Origin: Phocaeicola fibrisolvens
GTDB taxonomy: Bacteria; Bacteroidota; Bacteroidia; Bacteroidales; Bacteroidaceae
Direction of reading: 5' to 3'
Assembly: GCF_025567125.1 (NCBI RefSeq)
Contig: NZ_JAOQJI010000013.1
Span: forward strand, 25,603-89,602
DNA length: 64,000 bases
The notes under the pieces were generated by a model that had not been told where the DNA came from, ran no database searches, and saw nothing but the letters and a program-made list of their open reading frames with translations. The first letter of the stretch is position 1. Every line of letters starts with the position of its first letter. Positions 1-7,991 of the stretch are shown here, in pieces. The translations under genes and the position numbers were made by a program.

Positions 1-819
1 ATCGATTTTTCCCACGGCAAAATAGCGGGAAGCCGGATGCGCGAACATCAGTCCGCATACCGACGCATGCGGCTGCATCATCCCGTTCTCGGTGAGGCGG
101 ATGCCGATGCGTTTCATGTCGATGAGGCGGTCGAGCAGGAAGCTGACTGAAATATCCGGCAGGGAGGGATAGCCCACGGCAGGACGGATACCCTGATAAT
201 CTTCGTTCAGAAGCTGCTTCATGGTGAGATGCTCGTCTTTGGCATATCCCCAAACCTCCTTGCGCACGGTTTCGTGTATCTTTTCGGCAGCTGCTTCTGC
301 CAGGCGTTCTCCCAGCGTCTTGATGAGCAGGGCCTGGTAATCGTCGTGCAGGAACTCTTCTTCCATGGCCGGGTCGATGGTGGTGGCAAATCCTCCCACC
401 GTATCCTTGATGCCCGATGAGAGCGGGCGCACAAAGTCACTCAGGCAAAGAAACGGGTCATCAGGACGTACACGGGTCTGCTGGCGAAGCAAGGGGAACG
501 ACATCCCCTCCAAAATCAGGTTGTCTCCGTCGGCATTGGCCTCCATAAGTCGGTAGATGGCATAAACGCCGTATTTTCCGTCAATGTGGTTGAGCATGCG
601 TACAGCTTCCTTATGCAATTGCATGGCTTCGGCAGCCTTGGCACGGTCGGTTTCCGGGAAAGAAGCCAGCCAGCCGGCCCGGCAGGCATCACAGCCATGA
701 ATGTCGGCAATGGTGGCGAAACGAGGCTGGAATCCCCACGCATGGAAGAAGTAAATCCAGTTGATGTATTCAGCCAGGTCGTGTATGTCGTAACGGACGG
801 TGGTGATGTCTGTTTTCAT
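1..819 (-). CDS. Free-standing MetH activation (AdoMet-binding) domain protein, partial at left edge
   Basis: 273 codons are visible and the C-terminus lies outside the window. The whole product aligns from memory with the C-terminal reactivation domain of cobalamin-dependent methionine synthase: a D-L-x-x-Y-I-N-W start (E. coli LRNYIDW), LLRQQTR, LSDFVRPL, HDDYQALL, VRKEVWGYA, the AdoMet-binding stretch GIRPAVGYP, and HASVCGLMFAHP followed by SRYFAVGKID at the edge. In E. coli this is the last third of MetH. Here an ATG sits directly before the domain and the preceding gene is dihydroorotase, so the homocysteine, folate and cobalamin domains are not attached. The likely role is reductive remethylation of inactive cob(II)alamin in a MetH encoded elsewhere. 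It lies 10 bp after the pyrC stop and is probably the last or a late gene of the operon. Confidence 0.85.
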   Translation of the reverse strand, partial: MKTDITTVRYDIHDLAEYINWIYFFHAWGFQPRFATIADIHGCDACRAGWLASFPETDRAKAAEAMQLHKEAVRMLNHIDGKYGVYAIYRLMEANADGDNLILEGMSFPLLRQQTRVRPDDPFLCLSDFVRPLSSGIKDTVGGFATTIDPAMEEEFLHDDYQALLIKTLGERLAEAAAEKIHETVRKEVWGYAKDEHLTMKQLLNEDYQGIRPAVGYPSLPDISVSFLLDRLIDMKRIGIRLTENGMMQPHASVCGLMFAHPASRYFAVGKID

Positions 820-829
820 GCGGTTTCTT

Positions 830-2170
830 TTATCGTTCAAATTTCAGGGCTTGTCCGCGGTGAGCCTTGTCTACCTTTCCATTCTCATAAACTACCGCTC
901 CGTTGACAAAGGTTTTCTCTACTTTCCCGTGGAACGTACGTCCTTCCATCGGGCTCCAGCCACACTTGCTTTCAATGCTGTCGGTAGTGACGGTCCATTC
1001 CTTATGAGGATTCAGCAGCACCAGGTCGGCCTGGTATCCCGGTCGGATGAAACCTCTCCGGCTGATTTGGAAGAGCTGGGCAGGCGCGTGACACATTTTC
1101 TGTACCAGTTGTTCCATCGAAAGCAATCCTTCATGCACCAGTTCATAGATGCTCACCAGCGAGAACTGCAGGGTTGGCATGCCGGAAACCGCTTTCAGCG
1201 CACCACCTTGTTTCTCCGACAGCAGGTGAGGGGCGTGGTCAGTGGCAATCACGTCAATCAGGTTCGTGGTCAATGCCTTTCTCAGGGCATCGCGGTCGGC
1301 TTTCGTCTTGATGCTCGGGTTGCATTTGATGCGGGCTCCCAAGCGGGCATAGTCCTCGTCGCAGAACATCAGGTGTGACACACAGGCTTCCGCCGTGATT
1401 TTCTTTTCGGTCAGCGGACGGTCTTCCAGCAGGCCCAGTTCGCGTGCCGTACTGATGTGCAGAATGTGCAGGCGGGCTCCGGTTTCCTTGGCCAAAGCTA
1501 CGGCCAGTGAGGAAGAACGGTAGCAAGCCTCCTCATCCCTTACCAGCGGGTGGAAAGAAATGTCGAGGTCCTCTCCATATTCTTGTTTGTAGCGTTCGGT
1601 ATTCTGACGGATGGTGTTCTGGTCCTCACAATGCGTGGCAATCAGCATACCCGCTTCCGAAAATATCTTTTTCAGTGCCTCCATGCGGTCTACCAGCATG
1701 TTGCCGGTGCTGGCTCCCATGAAAAGCTTCACGCCGCATACCCGGGTCTTGTCCAGTTCCTTCAGCAAGTGGGTGTTGTTGTTCGTGGCGCCAAAGTAGA
1801 ACGAATAGTTCACGATGCATTTGGTGGCGGCATCCTGGAATTTGTTGTCCAGTGCTTCCAAGGTAGTGGTCTGCGGGTTGCAGTTCGGCATATCCATGAA
1901 AGAGGTGACTCCACCTGCCGCAGCCGCAGCCGTTTCGGTGGCCATATCTGCCTTCTGTGTCAGTCCCGGATCGCGGAAATGTACATGGTCGTCTATCACT
2001 CCTGGCAGCAGGAAGCATCCTTGTGCATCAATCTGTTCGTCACATTCGGTTGCAGGTTTCCCTTCTCCTTCGATAATCTCTTGGATTTTCTCTCCTTCAA
2101 TAACCACGGAACCGGCAAACCGGCGTCCTTCGTTTACAATGATTGCATGATGTATCCACGTACGTTTCAT
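830..2170 (-). CDS. pyrC: Dihydroorotase
   Basis: 446 aa. Catalyses the reversible cyclisation of N-carbamoyl-aspartate to dihydroorotate in pyrimidine synthesis. The metal-binding signature GVIDDHVHFRDPG lies near residue 60, followed by MDMPNCNP, a GVKLFMGAS stretch that should hold the carboxylated lysine, HILHIST and the catalytic ATDHAPH. Length and motifs fit the class I (allantoinase-like) dihydroorotases. The frame is open from a TTG at 2185, but that codon overlaps the stop region of the upstream gene, so the ATG at 2170 was chosen; its MKRTWIHHA start looks like family members. It lies 11 bp from the glycosyltransferase gene and 10 bp from the MetH-domain gene, in one operon. Confidence 0.93.
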   Translation of the reverse strand: MKRTWIHHAIIVNEGRRFAGSVVIEGEKIQEIIEGEGKPATECDEQIDAQGCFLLPGVIDDHVHFRDPGLTQKADMATETAAAAAGGVTSFMDMPNCNPQTTTLEALDNKFQDAATKCIVNYSFYFGATNNNTHLLKELDKTRVCGVKLFMGASTGNMLVDRMEALKKIFSEAGMLIATHCEDQNTIRQNTERYKQEYGEDLDISFHPLVRDEEACYRSSSLAVALAKETGARLHILHISTARELGLLEDRPLTEKKITAEACVSHLMFCDEDYARLGARIKCNPSIKTKADRDALRKALTTNLIDVIATDHAPHLLSEKQGGALKAVSGMPTLQFSLVSIYELVHEGLLSMEQLVQKMCHAPAQLFQISRRGFIRPGYQADLVLLNPHKEWTVTTDSIESKCGWSPMEGRTFHGKVEKTFVNGAVVYENGKVDKAHRGQALKFER

Positions 2171-2181
2171 AAACTCTATTT

Positions 2182-2928
2182 TCAATTACAATTTTTGGGG
2201 TATTTCTTGAACCAGCTGTCCCATTTCAGCTGGATGACGCCGAACACGGCCTCTCCGAAAATGCTGCTGTTCATCTTGGAAGTGCCCAGTTCACGGTTGA
2301 TAAAGATGACAGGTACTTCGGTGATATGGAAGCCGCATTTGAAGGCTGTGAATTTCATTTCAATCTGGAAGGCATAACCTTTGAAACGGATGCGGTCCAG
2401 ATGAATGGTTTCAAGCACTTTGCGGCGGTAGCAGACGAAGCCGGCAGTGGTGTCGTGAATGGGCAGGCCGGTGATGAACCGCACGTATTTGGAGGCGAAG
2501 TACGACATCAGGACTCTTCCCATTGGCCAGTTGACCACATTGACTCCGCTCACGTAGCGTGAGCCGATGGACACATCCGCGCCGTCGTCGTGGCAGGCTT
2601 TGTAGAGCCGGGGCAGGTCGTTGGGATTGTGACTAAAGTCGGCGTCCATTTCGAATATGTAGTCATACCCATGTTCGATAGACCATTTGAAGCCGGTGAT
2701 GTAGGCTGTTCCCAGTCCGAGTTTGCCTTTCCGTTCAATCATGAACAGGCGTTCGGGAAATTCTTTTTGCAGTCGGCGAACGATGTCGGCCGTACCGTCG
2801 GGAGAATTGTCTTCGATGACCAGAATGTGGAAACATTTTTCCAGTCCGAATACTGCCCGGATGATATTTTCGATATTTTCCTTCTCGTTATAAGTAGGAA
2901 TTATCACAATACTGTCACTTGTCTGCAT
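2182..2928 (-). CDS. Polyprenol monophosphomannose synthase-like GT2 glycosyltransferase
   Basis: 248 aa, with no membrane segment. It matches the Dpm1 type of family 2 glycosyltransferases: IVIIPTYNEKENI at the N-terminus (nucleotide-binding sheet), LVIEDNSPDGTAD, a DADFSHNP metal-binding DxD region and a DTTAGFVCYRR acceptor-site region. The expected reaction is transfer of mannose, or another sugar, from a nucleotide sugar to a polyprenyl phosphate, giving a lipid-linked donor for glycosylation or envelope glycans. First gene of the operon with pyrC and the MetH-domain gene. The donor sugar cannot be read from sequence. Confidence 0.85.
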   Translation of the reverse strand: MQTSDSIVIIPTYNEKENIENIIRAVFGLEKCFHILVIEDNSPDGTADIVRRLQKEFPERLFMIERKGKLGLGTAYITGFKWSIEHGYDYIFEMDADFSHNPNDLPRLYKACHDDGADVSIGSRYVSGVNVVNWPMGRVLMSYFASKYVRFITGLPIHDTTAGFVCYRRKVLETIHLDRIRFKGYAFQIEMKFTAFKCGFHITEVPVIFINRELGTSKMNSSIFGEAVFGVIQLKWDSWFKKYPKNCN

Positions 2929-2948
2929 GGTGTTTTTATTATGTCGTG

Positions 2949-2956
2949 CAAAGATA
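2949..2956 (-). promoter_or_regulatory. Bacteroides-type -7 box (TATCTTTG) for the glycosyltransferase-pyrC operon
   Basis: On the minus strand TATCTTTG matches the Bacteroides sigma-ABfr consensus TAnnTTTG and sits 20 bp before the start codon. No convincing -33 TTG element was seen. The palindrome array begins about 75 bp further upstream. Confidence 0.6.
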
Positions 2957-3030
2957 ATAAGAACTCGTGAAATTTGTGATATAATTAGGGAAATATCGGG
3001 CTGTGTTCAGGCCTAAATTATCCTTCGCAA

Positions 3031-3156
3031 AAACGCTTAGGCGTTTGCTTTTAAACGTCGAAGCGTTTCATCTGAAACGTCTAAGCGTTTTACTTCAAAC
3101 GTCGAAGCGTTTTGTCTCAAACGCCGAAGTGTTTTGTTTGAAACGCTTCGACGTTT
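3031..3156. repeat. Six 16-bp palindromic units at an exact 22-bp period
   Basis: Units start at 3031, 3053, 3075, 3097, 3119 and 3141. Each is 16 bp with the form AAACG-N6-CGTTT: AAACGCTTAGGCGTTT, AAACGTCGAAGCGTTT (units 2 and 4), AAACGTCTAAGCGTTT, AAACGCCGAAGTGTTT, and AAACGCTTCGACGTTT, the last being the exact reverse complement of units 2 and 4. Spacers are always 6 bp but differ (GCTTTT, CATCTG, TACTTC, TGTCTC, TGTTTG). The array lies in the 412-bp gap between divergent genes. The 22-bp phase places every unit on nearly the same face of the helix, as in tandem protein-binding sites. The rest of the gap holds the promoter of the left operon and nothing else recognised. Confidence 0.9.
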
Positions 3157-3340
3157 TCAAAAGGGCATTTTGTGTCCTGAAAAAAGGTCGTCAGAAGGAA
3201 TGAAATCTTGTCTTTCTGCATGCTTGTTGTTGGTTGTGTCATTCTTAATTTTTGTAAAAAAAGAAGGCGGTAGAAATACTTTCGCGAAAAAAGTCTTAGA
3301 CTTGCGCCCATATTGTAATATACACAAAATATAGAAGATT

Positions 3341-4180
3341 ATGATTATAGGAATAGATGTAGGGGGAAGTACAACCAAGATTGTGGGAATCAAAGACGGA
3401 TGTGCTTATCATCCGATGTTTGTGACGGCTACCGACCCGGTCACTTCCTTGTTTGGAGCTTTCGGAAAATATATATACGACCATTCTATCCAGTTGTCGG
3501 AGGTGGAACAGGTGATGCTCACCGGAGTGGGAAGTTCTTACATCCAGCAACCTTTGTACGGTTTGCCCACCGCTCGGACGGACGAGTTTATTGCCAACGG
3601 GTTGAGTGCACAGTATGCCACCGGACTGGACAAACTGATGGTGGTGAGCATGGGGACAGGTACTTCGTTTGTCCGGGTGGAGAATGATACCATCTGTCAT
3701 GTGGGCGGCATTGGTATCGGGGGAGGAACACTGATGGGACTTTCACGTTTGCTGCTGCATACGCAGGACATTCTGTGGGTATCGGAACTGGCTGGGAAAG
3801 GAGACTTGCGGAATGTGGATTTGCAGATACAGGATATTTGCCGGACCTCTCTTCCCGGGTTGCCGCTGGATGCGACGGCTTCTTTGCTGGGAAAACTGGA
3901 TAACAATGCTTCTCCTGAAGACCTGGCACTGGGGCTGATGCACATGGTGTTGCAGTCTATCGGGCAGGCGGCTGTCTTGTCGGCTTTGGGTATGGGTATC
4001 CGCAATTTTGTGCTGATAGGTAACTTGACGCAGCTTCCGCAATGCCGTCCGGTATTTGATACCATCGGACGTATGTATGATGTGCGTTTTATTATTCCGG
4101 AAAATGCGGAGTATCAGACAGCAATCGGAGCGGCTTTGGCGTATATAAAAGAAACACACACCCGTCCGGTAAGGGGATAA
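3341..4180 (+). CDS. coaW: Type II pantothenate kinase
   Basis: 279 aa. ATP-dependent phosphorylation of pantothenate, the first step of coenzyme A synthesis. The actin/hexokinase-like fold is shown by the N-terminal phosphate-binding loop MIIGIDVGGSTTKI, the GVGSSYIQ region, the second phosphate loop VVSMGTGTSFV and HVGGIGIGGGTLMGLS, followed by NFVLIGNLTQ near the C-terminus. Length and motifs match the Staphylococcus/eukaryote-type (Fumble) enzyme and not CoaA or CoaX. It stands alone, divergent from the glycosyltransferase operon and convergent with the TPR gene. Confidence 0.9.
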   Translation: MIIGIDVGGSTTKIVGIKDGCAYHPMFVTATDPVTSLFGAFGKYIYDHSIQLSEVEQVMLTGVGSSYIQQPLYGLPTARTDEFIANGLSAQYATGLDKLMVVSMGTGTSFVRVENDTICHVGGIGIGGGTLMGLSRLLLHTQDILWVSELAGKGDLRNVDLQIQDICRTSLPGLPLDATASLLGKLDNNASPEDLALGLMHMVLQSIGQAAVLSALGMGIRNFVLIGNLTQLPQCRPVFDTIGRMYDVRFIIPENAEYQTAIGAALAYIKETHTRPVRG

Positions 4181-4198
4181 CCTTTCCGGACAGGTGTG
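4157..4198. terminator. Bidirectional terminator-like hairpin between coaW and the TPR gene
   Basis: Arms CACACC-C-GTCCGG (4157-4169) and CCGGAC-A-GGTGTG (4186-4198) pair with one internal mismatch around a 16-nt loop. The stem overlaps the last codons of coaW and lies just past the stop of the convergent TPR gene. There is no clear T-run, so it may work as a two-way barrier. Confidence 0.5.
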
Positions 4199-4216
4199 CG
4201 GGAATCCTGCTTTCGC

Positions 4217-6376
4217 TCATCGCAGGATATCTGTGATCAGGTAAATCTGGCAGTCGGAAATGCCTTGCGTGGAAAGGGCTTCCTTGTCGGCCAGGAACAA
4301 GGATATGAACTCTTCGGTCGAGGCACAATCTGCCGCTGCCTTTCGGTAGTGTTCCAAGGCTTGTGGCACTTGTCCCATGGCCAGGTAGACGTGTCCGGAA
4401 TTCAGCCAGTCGTTTGCCTGAGGTTTTTCCAGTGCCAGCAGTTTCTCGTACATTCGAATTGCTTCTTCGTGTTTCCCAGACATGAAGTAACACCAGCCGA
4501 TGGCGCGCCGTGCCTTTTCGGGGTGTGATTCCAGAAATTCAACTTTAAAAAACAGTTTGATGGCTTCGGCATATTCTTTCTGTGCGGCCAGGCATTGTCC
4601 AACTTGCATCAGGGTGTTGAGGTTGTCTGGGTCGAACGCAAGAACCCGCTGGAAAACCTGAGTAGCCTTTGAAAAGTCACCAGACAGTTTGTAGCAATGA
4701 GCCAGGTGCTTGAGGGTCCACAAGTGGTCGGGCTTGATGAGGTCGGCTTGCTGGTAGGCGTTTACGGCTTTTTCGTAAAGCTTGTTCTTCTGGTAAGCGA
4801 AGCCCAGTTTCTGCCAGGTTTCTGCCTGGTCGGGTTCTTTCTGTACCAGCGTTTCATACAGGGCGGCAGCTTCCTGCATGTAGCCTTTGGAAAAGAGGTA
4901 TCCCGCTATCTGTTCGTGGTATTTCCCTTTTAGAATAAGCGGACGGAGCAACGGATTGTTCCAGAAATCCAGCTTGTCTTTGAAGATATCGTGCTGTTCG
5001 GTCCTGAATCTCCATAATTTATAGAAACGGTACAAGTTGTGTACATATTGCCGTTGGATGGCATTGACCTGTCGTTCTGCCGGATTTCCGGAGCCGTCAA
5101 TTTCTTTAGGAATAATTTCTTCGCCGCTCATTTTAGACAGCATGAAGGTCTGCTGGTCATGAGGAAGTGATTTCATGGCCAGGCAGAATGAATATTTGTC
5201 GGAGTCGCAGAACACTTGAGAATTGACTACCATGCCCAGCAGGGATTGCTTTTCGAATGTTTTGTCCTTGTATATTTGATACAGGTCGGGCACTTTCATG
5301 CTGAACAGATAGAACCAGTGGGCTGCTTCCTGAAAAAACGGGTAAGTCTTTAGTTGGGAAAAGGCGGTCATGTATGTATCGGCGCCTTCCATTTGCAATT
5401 CGCCCAGTTCGCGGATGTGGTCGCCTATTTTTTCCAGGTCTTTCTGCCATTCCGGGTTCAGGTCTTCGATATCTTCTATTTCGATGGCTTTCAGTTCTGG
5501 TTTCCGCAGATTGGGGTTACGCATCATTTGGGGAATGATTTCTTCACGCATTTTTTTGTCAATTTTTTCTGTTTCGCGCGAAAGGAGTAAGATAATCTGG
5601 ATGTCGTGCAATTGTTTCAGGAGTACCGGATTGTCTGCCATCAGTTTCAAGGCAGAAACGAGGTTTGGATAGAGTGAAATCCGCTCGGGCTGAAAATAGG
5701 TCACCAAAGCGATGCCCGTCAATGCACGTTGGCTGACAGCCAGTTCGCCAGACATCTGGCAGGCTGAAAGCAGCAAGGTAAATTTCCGTACATCGAAAAT
5801 CTGCAAGAGGTTCAGCGTGAGGGCGCTGATCATCACTGCCTTGTCGTTCGTGGCCATGGAAGGAGACGTCAGCAACAGACGTGCCTCTTGGTATTCTTCT
5901 TCACTCCATTGGGTAGATACCCATATTTTATTGAACAGTTCGTCGACTGCATTTTTATGAAGGGTGTAGTTCTGCAATGTCTGCGCTTCTTTTTCCGTTT
6001 CGTTTTCCGGCGCGGGTGAAGGATGTCCGGCCGCTTCCAGCATGAAGTCGATTTCTTTGAATGAATGTGGCGGCACCTGTGCAAACTTCCGGAATTTGTC
6101 GGCATAGTATCCGTAAGCCTTTTCCTGCTCTTTCAGAAAGAACGTTTTGTCGGTCAGTTCATAGGCTTTGCACATCAGTTGCTGGTAGATGTTTTCGCGC
6201 TGAGGGTCCTGTGTCCCCATGGCTGTATATTGCAGCATATAATTATAAGTGGTTTGCTGTGTCTCTATCTGCGACTGCAGCTCCCAGTCATTGAGTGTAT
6301 TGGCTGCTTCTTTTATATGGGCAAAAGCTTCTTTCAGTCTTTTCTCGTGTAAAAGTTGGATAATCTCTTTCTGCAT
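4217..6376 (-). CDS. Large tetratricopeptide-repeat protein
   Basis: 719 aa, without signal peptide or membrane segment, so probably cytoplasmic. The N-terminal two thirds is helical with no recognised domain. From about residue 520 there are five or six TPR units, for example PDQAETWQKLGFAYQKNKLY, PDHLWTLKHLAHCYKLSGD, PDNLNTLMQVGQCLAAQKEY and ANDWLNSGHVYLAMGQVPQA. Likely a scaffold or regulatory protein with unknown partners. The frame extends upstream to 6529, but a -7 box at 6444-6451 lies inside that extension, so the ATG at 6376 (MQKEIIQLLHEKR) is preferred. Confidence 0.8.
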   Translation of the reverse strand: MQKEIIQLLHEKRLKEAFAHIKEAANTLNDWELQSQIETQQTTYNYMLQYTAMGTQDPQRENIYQQLMCKAYELTDKTFFLKEQEKAYGYYADKFRKFAQVPPHSFKEIDFMLEAAGHPSPAPENETEKEAQTLQNYTLHKNAVDELFNKIWVSTQWSEEEYQEARLLLTSPSMATNDKAVMISALTLNLLQIFDVRKFTLLLSACQMSGELAVSQRALTGIALVTYFQPERISLYPNLVSALKLMADNPVLLKQLHDIQIILLLSRETEKIDKKMREEIIPQMMRNPNLRKPELKAIEIEDIEDLNPEWQKDLEKIGDHIRELGELQMEGADTYMTAFSQLKTYPFFQEAAHWFYLFSMKVPDLYQIYKDKTFEKQSLLGMVVNSQVFCDSDKYSFCLAMKSLPHDQQTFMLSKMSGEEIIPKEIDGSGNPAERQVNAIQRQYVHNLYRFYKLWRFRTEQHDIFKDKLDFWNNPLLRPLILKGKYHEQIAGYLFSKGYMQEAAALYETLVQKEPDQAETWQKLGFAYQKNKLYEKAVNAYQQADLIKPDHLWTLKHLAHCYKLSGDFSKATQVFQRVLAFDPDNLNTLMQVGQCLAAQKEYAEAIKLFFKVEFLESHPEKARRAIGWCYFMSGKHEEAIRMYEKLLALEKPQANDWLNSGHVYLAMGQVPQALEHYRKAAADCASTEEFISLFLADKEALSTQGISDCQIYLITDILR

Positions 6377-6775
6377 GATGATTTCACAATGATTAAGTCT
6401 ATAACATGGAAGTATCTTCTTGAAGATATCTTTCCGTACGAGACAAAAGTAGTAATTATTTCTTAGTTTTTTGTTTTGCGATGAATCTAAATGCCCTTTT
6501 TTTGAAGAAAATGTTGCTCTCTTTCCCATTCATAATGAAATGGTTATGAAATGTTTGTAGGAAATGGATATGAAAAAGCAAATTTTTTTGTCAAAGAGAT
6601 AGGGGTTTTTTGCGGTAGCTGCGTTATGTAGATGAAGTCACCTAGCTAAGTGTAACAACAAAAAAACTAAACGCAGGACTTTCGAGATACCGGAATGACA
6701 CAGAAATAAACCGAAACGGCAGACCGGACCTGAAAGAACGGCATTTTAATTATGAATCATTAAAAACTAGACAGT
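6377..6775. other. Divergent intergenic region, 399 bp
   Basis: AT-rich spacer between the TPR gene and the barrel gene. It holds the minus-strand -7 box TACTTTTG (6444-6451), 68 bp before the TPR start. The plus-strand side has runs of T and A around 6580-6670, but no box could be assigned with confidence. No gene or repeat was seen. Confidence 0.5.
6444..6451 (-). promoter_or_regulatory. -7 box (TACTTTTG) for the TPR gene
   Basis: Reads TACTTTTG on the minus strand and matches TAnnTTTG. Its position downstream of the longest possible start codon decides the start of the TPR protein at 6376. Confidence 0.55.
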
Positions 6776-7402
6776 ATGAAATTTAAATTTATTGCATTAT
6801 CTTTGTGTATGTTGGCAAGCGCGAACCTGGTAAAAGGACAAGAAAGTAAAGGCTTTATGCCTTCGGAAAACAAACACGACATTCGATTGTCGGTGAGCGA
6901 CGGTCTGACTCAGGGATCGGTAGATGTACTGGGTATGGGATTGCTGGATGCGGTGGTTGGAACCAAACGTACGGATGCGAACTACAGTCTTGTATACGGC
7001 CTGGGCTATCGTTATTCTTTGGGCCGCTTTAGAGTGGGAGCTGATTTGGGATTCTCAAAATCGGACAACAAGCTGACGCTGGCGGGTGAGCAGACGCCTT
7101 CATTGAAGGAAAGCAATATGAACTTTCTGGTGTTGCCCGCTGCTGAGTTTGTGTACTATAAGCGAGGACTTGTAGAATTATACGGATCGGCTGCTGCGGG
7201 TGTCAACCTGAGTCGTCATAAAGAGGCCGCTCTGACAGAGGCGGGAAAAGCAGCTGCAAAAAAAGCCGATTTGAGCACTTCTTTTGCATACCAGGTAAAT
7301 CCGATTGCCTTGAGAGTTGGAAATGACCGTATCGGAGGTTTTGTGGAAGCCGGCTTGGGCCACAAGGGATTCGTGACGGCTGGTGTAAGTTTGAAATTCT
7401 AA
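6776..7402 (+). CDS. Small outer-membrane beta-barrel protein
   Basis: 208 aa. A signal peptide (MKFKFIALSLCMLASANLVKG) is followed by alternating amphipathic strands such as YGLGYRYSLGRFRVGADLGF and a terminal strand ending GVSLKF, typical of a C-terminal barrel signal ending in Phe. The size suggests an 8-stranded barrel of the OmpX/porin-like class. An Ala/Lys-rich stretch (EAGKAAAKKADLS) probably forms an extracellular loop. It lies only 24 bp upstream of the sigma-factor start and may be the first gene of that operon. Function unknown. Confidence 0.7.
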   Translation: MKFKFIALSLCMLASANLVKGQESKGFMPSENKHDIRLSVSDGLTQGSVDVLGMGLLDAVVGTKRTDANYSLVYGLGYRYSLGRFRVGADLGFSKSDNKLTLAGEQTPSLKESNMNFLVLPAAEFVYYKRGLVELYGSAAAGVNLSRHKEAALTEAGKAAAKKADLSTSFAYQVNPIALRVGNDRIGGFVEAGLGHKGFVTAGVSLKF

Positions 7403-7426
7403 TTGCTTGATTGACTTGGCATGGTA

Positions 7427-7987
7427 ATGAAAGCCCATAGAAAGGACATATTCAAATCCAGGTTTCAGGAACATTATTCAAGGCTGTGTCATATAGCCTA
7501 TGGATATGTTTCTGACAGGGATGACGCGGAAGATATTGTGCAGGAACTGTTTATCAGTGTGTGGAACAAGCAGCTGGATGCCATGCCGGAAAAGGAATTT
7601 GCGGCTTACCTGACTACCTCCGTGAAGAACAGTTGCATCTCCTTTCTGCGGAAGCGTAGAGAAGATACCGTATCGATTGAGGAGCATTCGGCTTCAACCA
7701 GTTGCATGCCGGATGAAGTGACAGATGAAGGAGAGAAATCACCGGAAGAAATTCTGCAGTCGGCGCTGGCTACCTTGCCTCCTAAGTGCAAGGAAATCTT
7801 CCTGCTGTCCAAACTTCAGGGCTTGAAATACCGTGAAATAGCCGGAAAATTAAGTTTGTCTGAGAAAACAGTGGAAAATCAGATGACAAAAGCTATTAAG
7901 TTGTTGCGTGTATATGTGGCTGAACATAGTTTTTTGCTGATTACGGTTGTCGCTGTCATTGTATCCATTATTATAAATTGTGAGTAA
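7427..7987 (+). CDS. ECF sigma-70 factor with a C-terminal hydrophobic tail
   Basis: About 186 aa. Region 2 shows LCHIAYGYVSDRDDAEDIVQ and region 4 shows LPPKCKEIFLLSKLQGLKYREIAG with a helix-turn-helix and SEKTVENQM. This is the Bacteroides-type ECF factor usually paired with FecR and a TonB receptor, both of which follow. The C-terminus (FLLITVVAVIVSIIINCE) is hydrophobic enough to be a membrane anchor. An in-frame ATG at 7421 is also possible. The end overlaps a GTG that could start the anti-sigma gene, which suggests translational coupling. Confidence 0.88.
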   Translation: MKAHRKDIFKSRFQEHYSRLCHIAYGYVSDRDDAEDIVQELFISVWNKQLDAMPEKEFAAYLTTSVKNSCISFLRKRREDTVSIEEHSASTSCMPDEVTDEGEKSPEEILQSALATLPPKCKEIFLLSKLQGLKYREIAGKLSLSEKTVENQMTKAIKLLRVYVAEHSFLLITVVAVIVSIIINCE

Positions 7988-7991
7988 GACC

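Noticed and set aside
3031..3156. CRISPR array
   Set aside because: Spacers are 6 bp, units 16 bp, no cas genes and no leader. The exact period points to protein-binding or REP-like repeats.
3003..3203. Open frame of 66 codons through the first palindrome array
   Set aside because: It translates the repeat itself; a 22-bp period shifts frame at every unit, and conservation follows the palindromes and not the codons.
6377..6529. N-terminal extension of the TPR protein
   Set aside because: Contains the -7 box TACTTTTG and has no family-like sequence; ATG 6376 is better.
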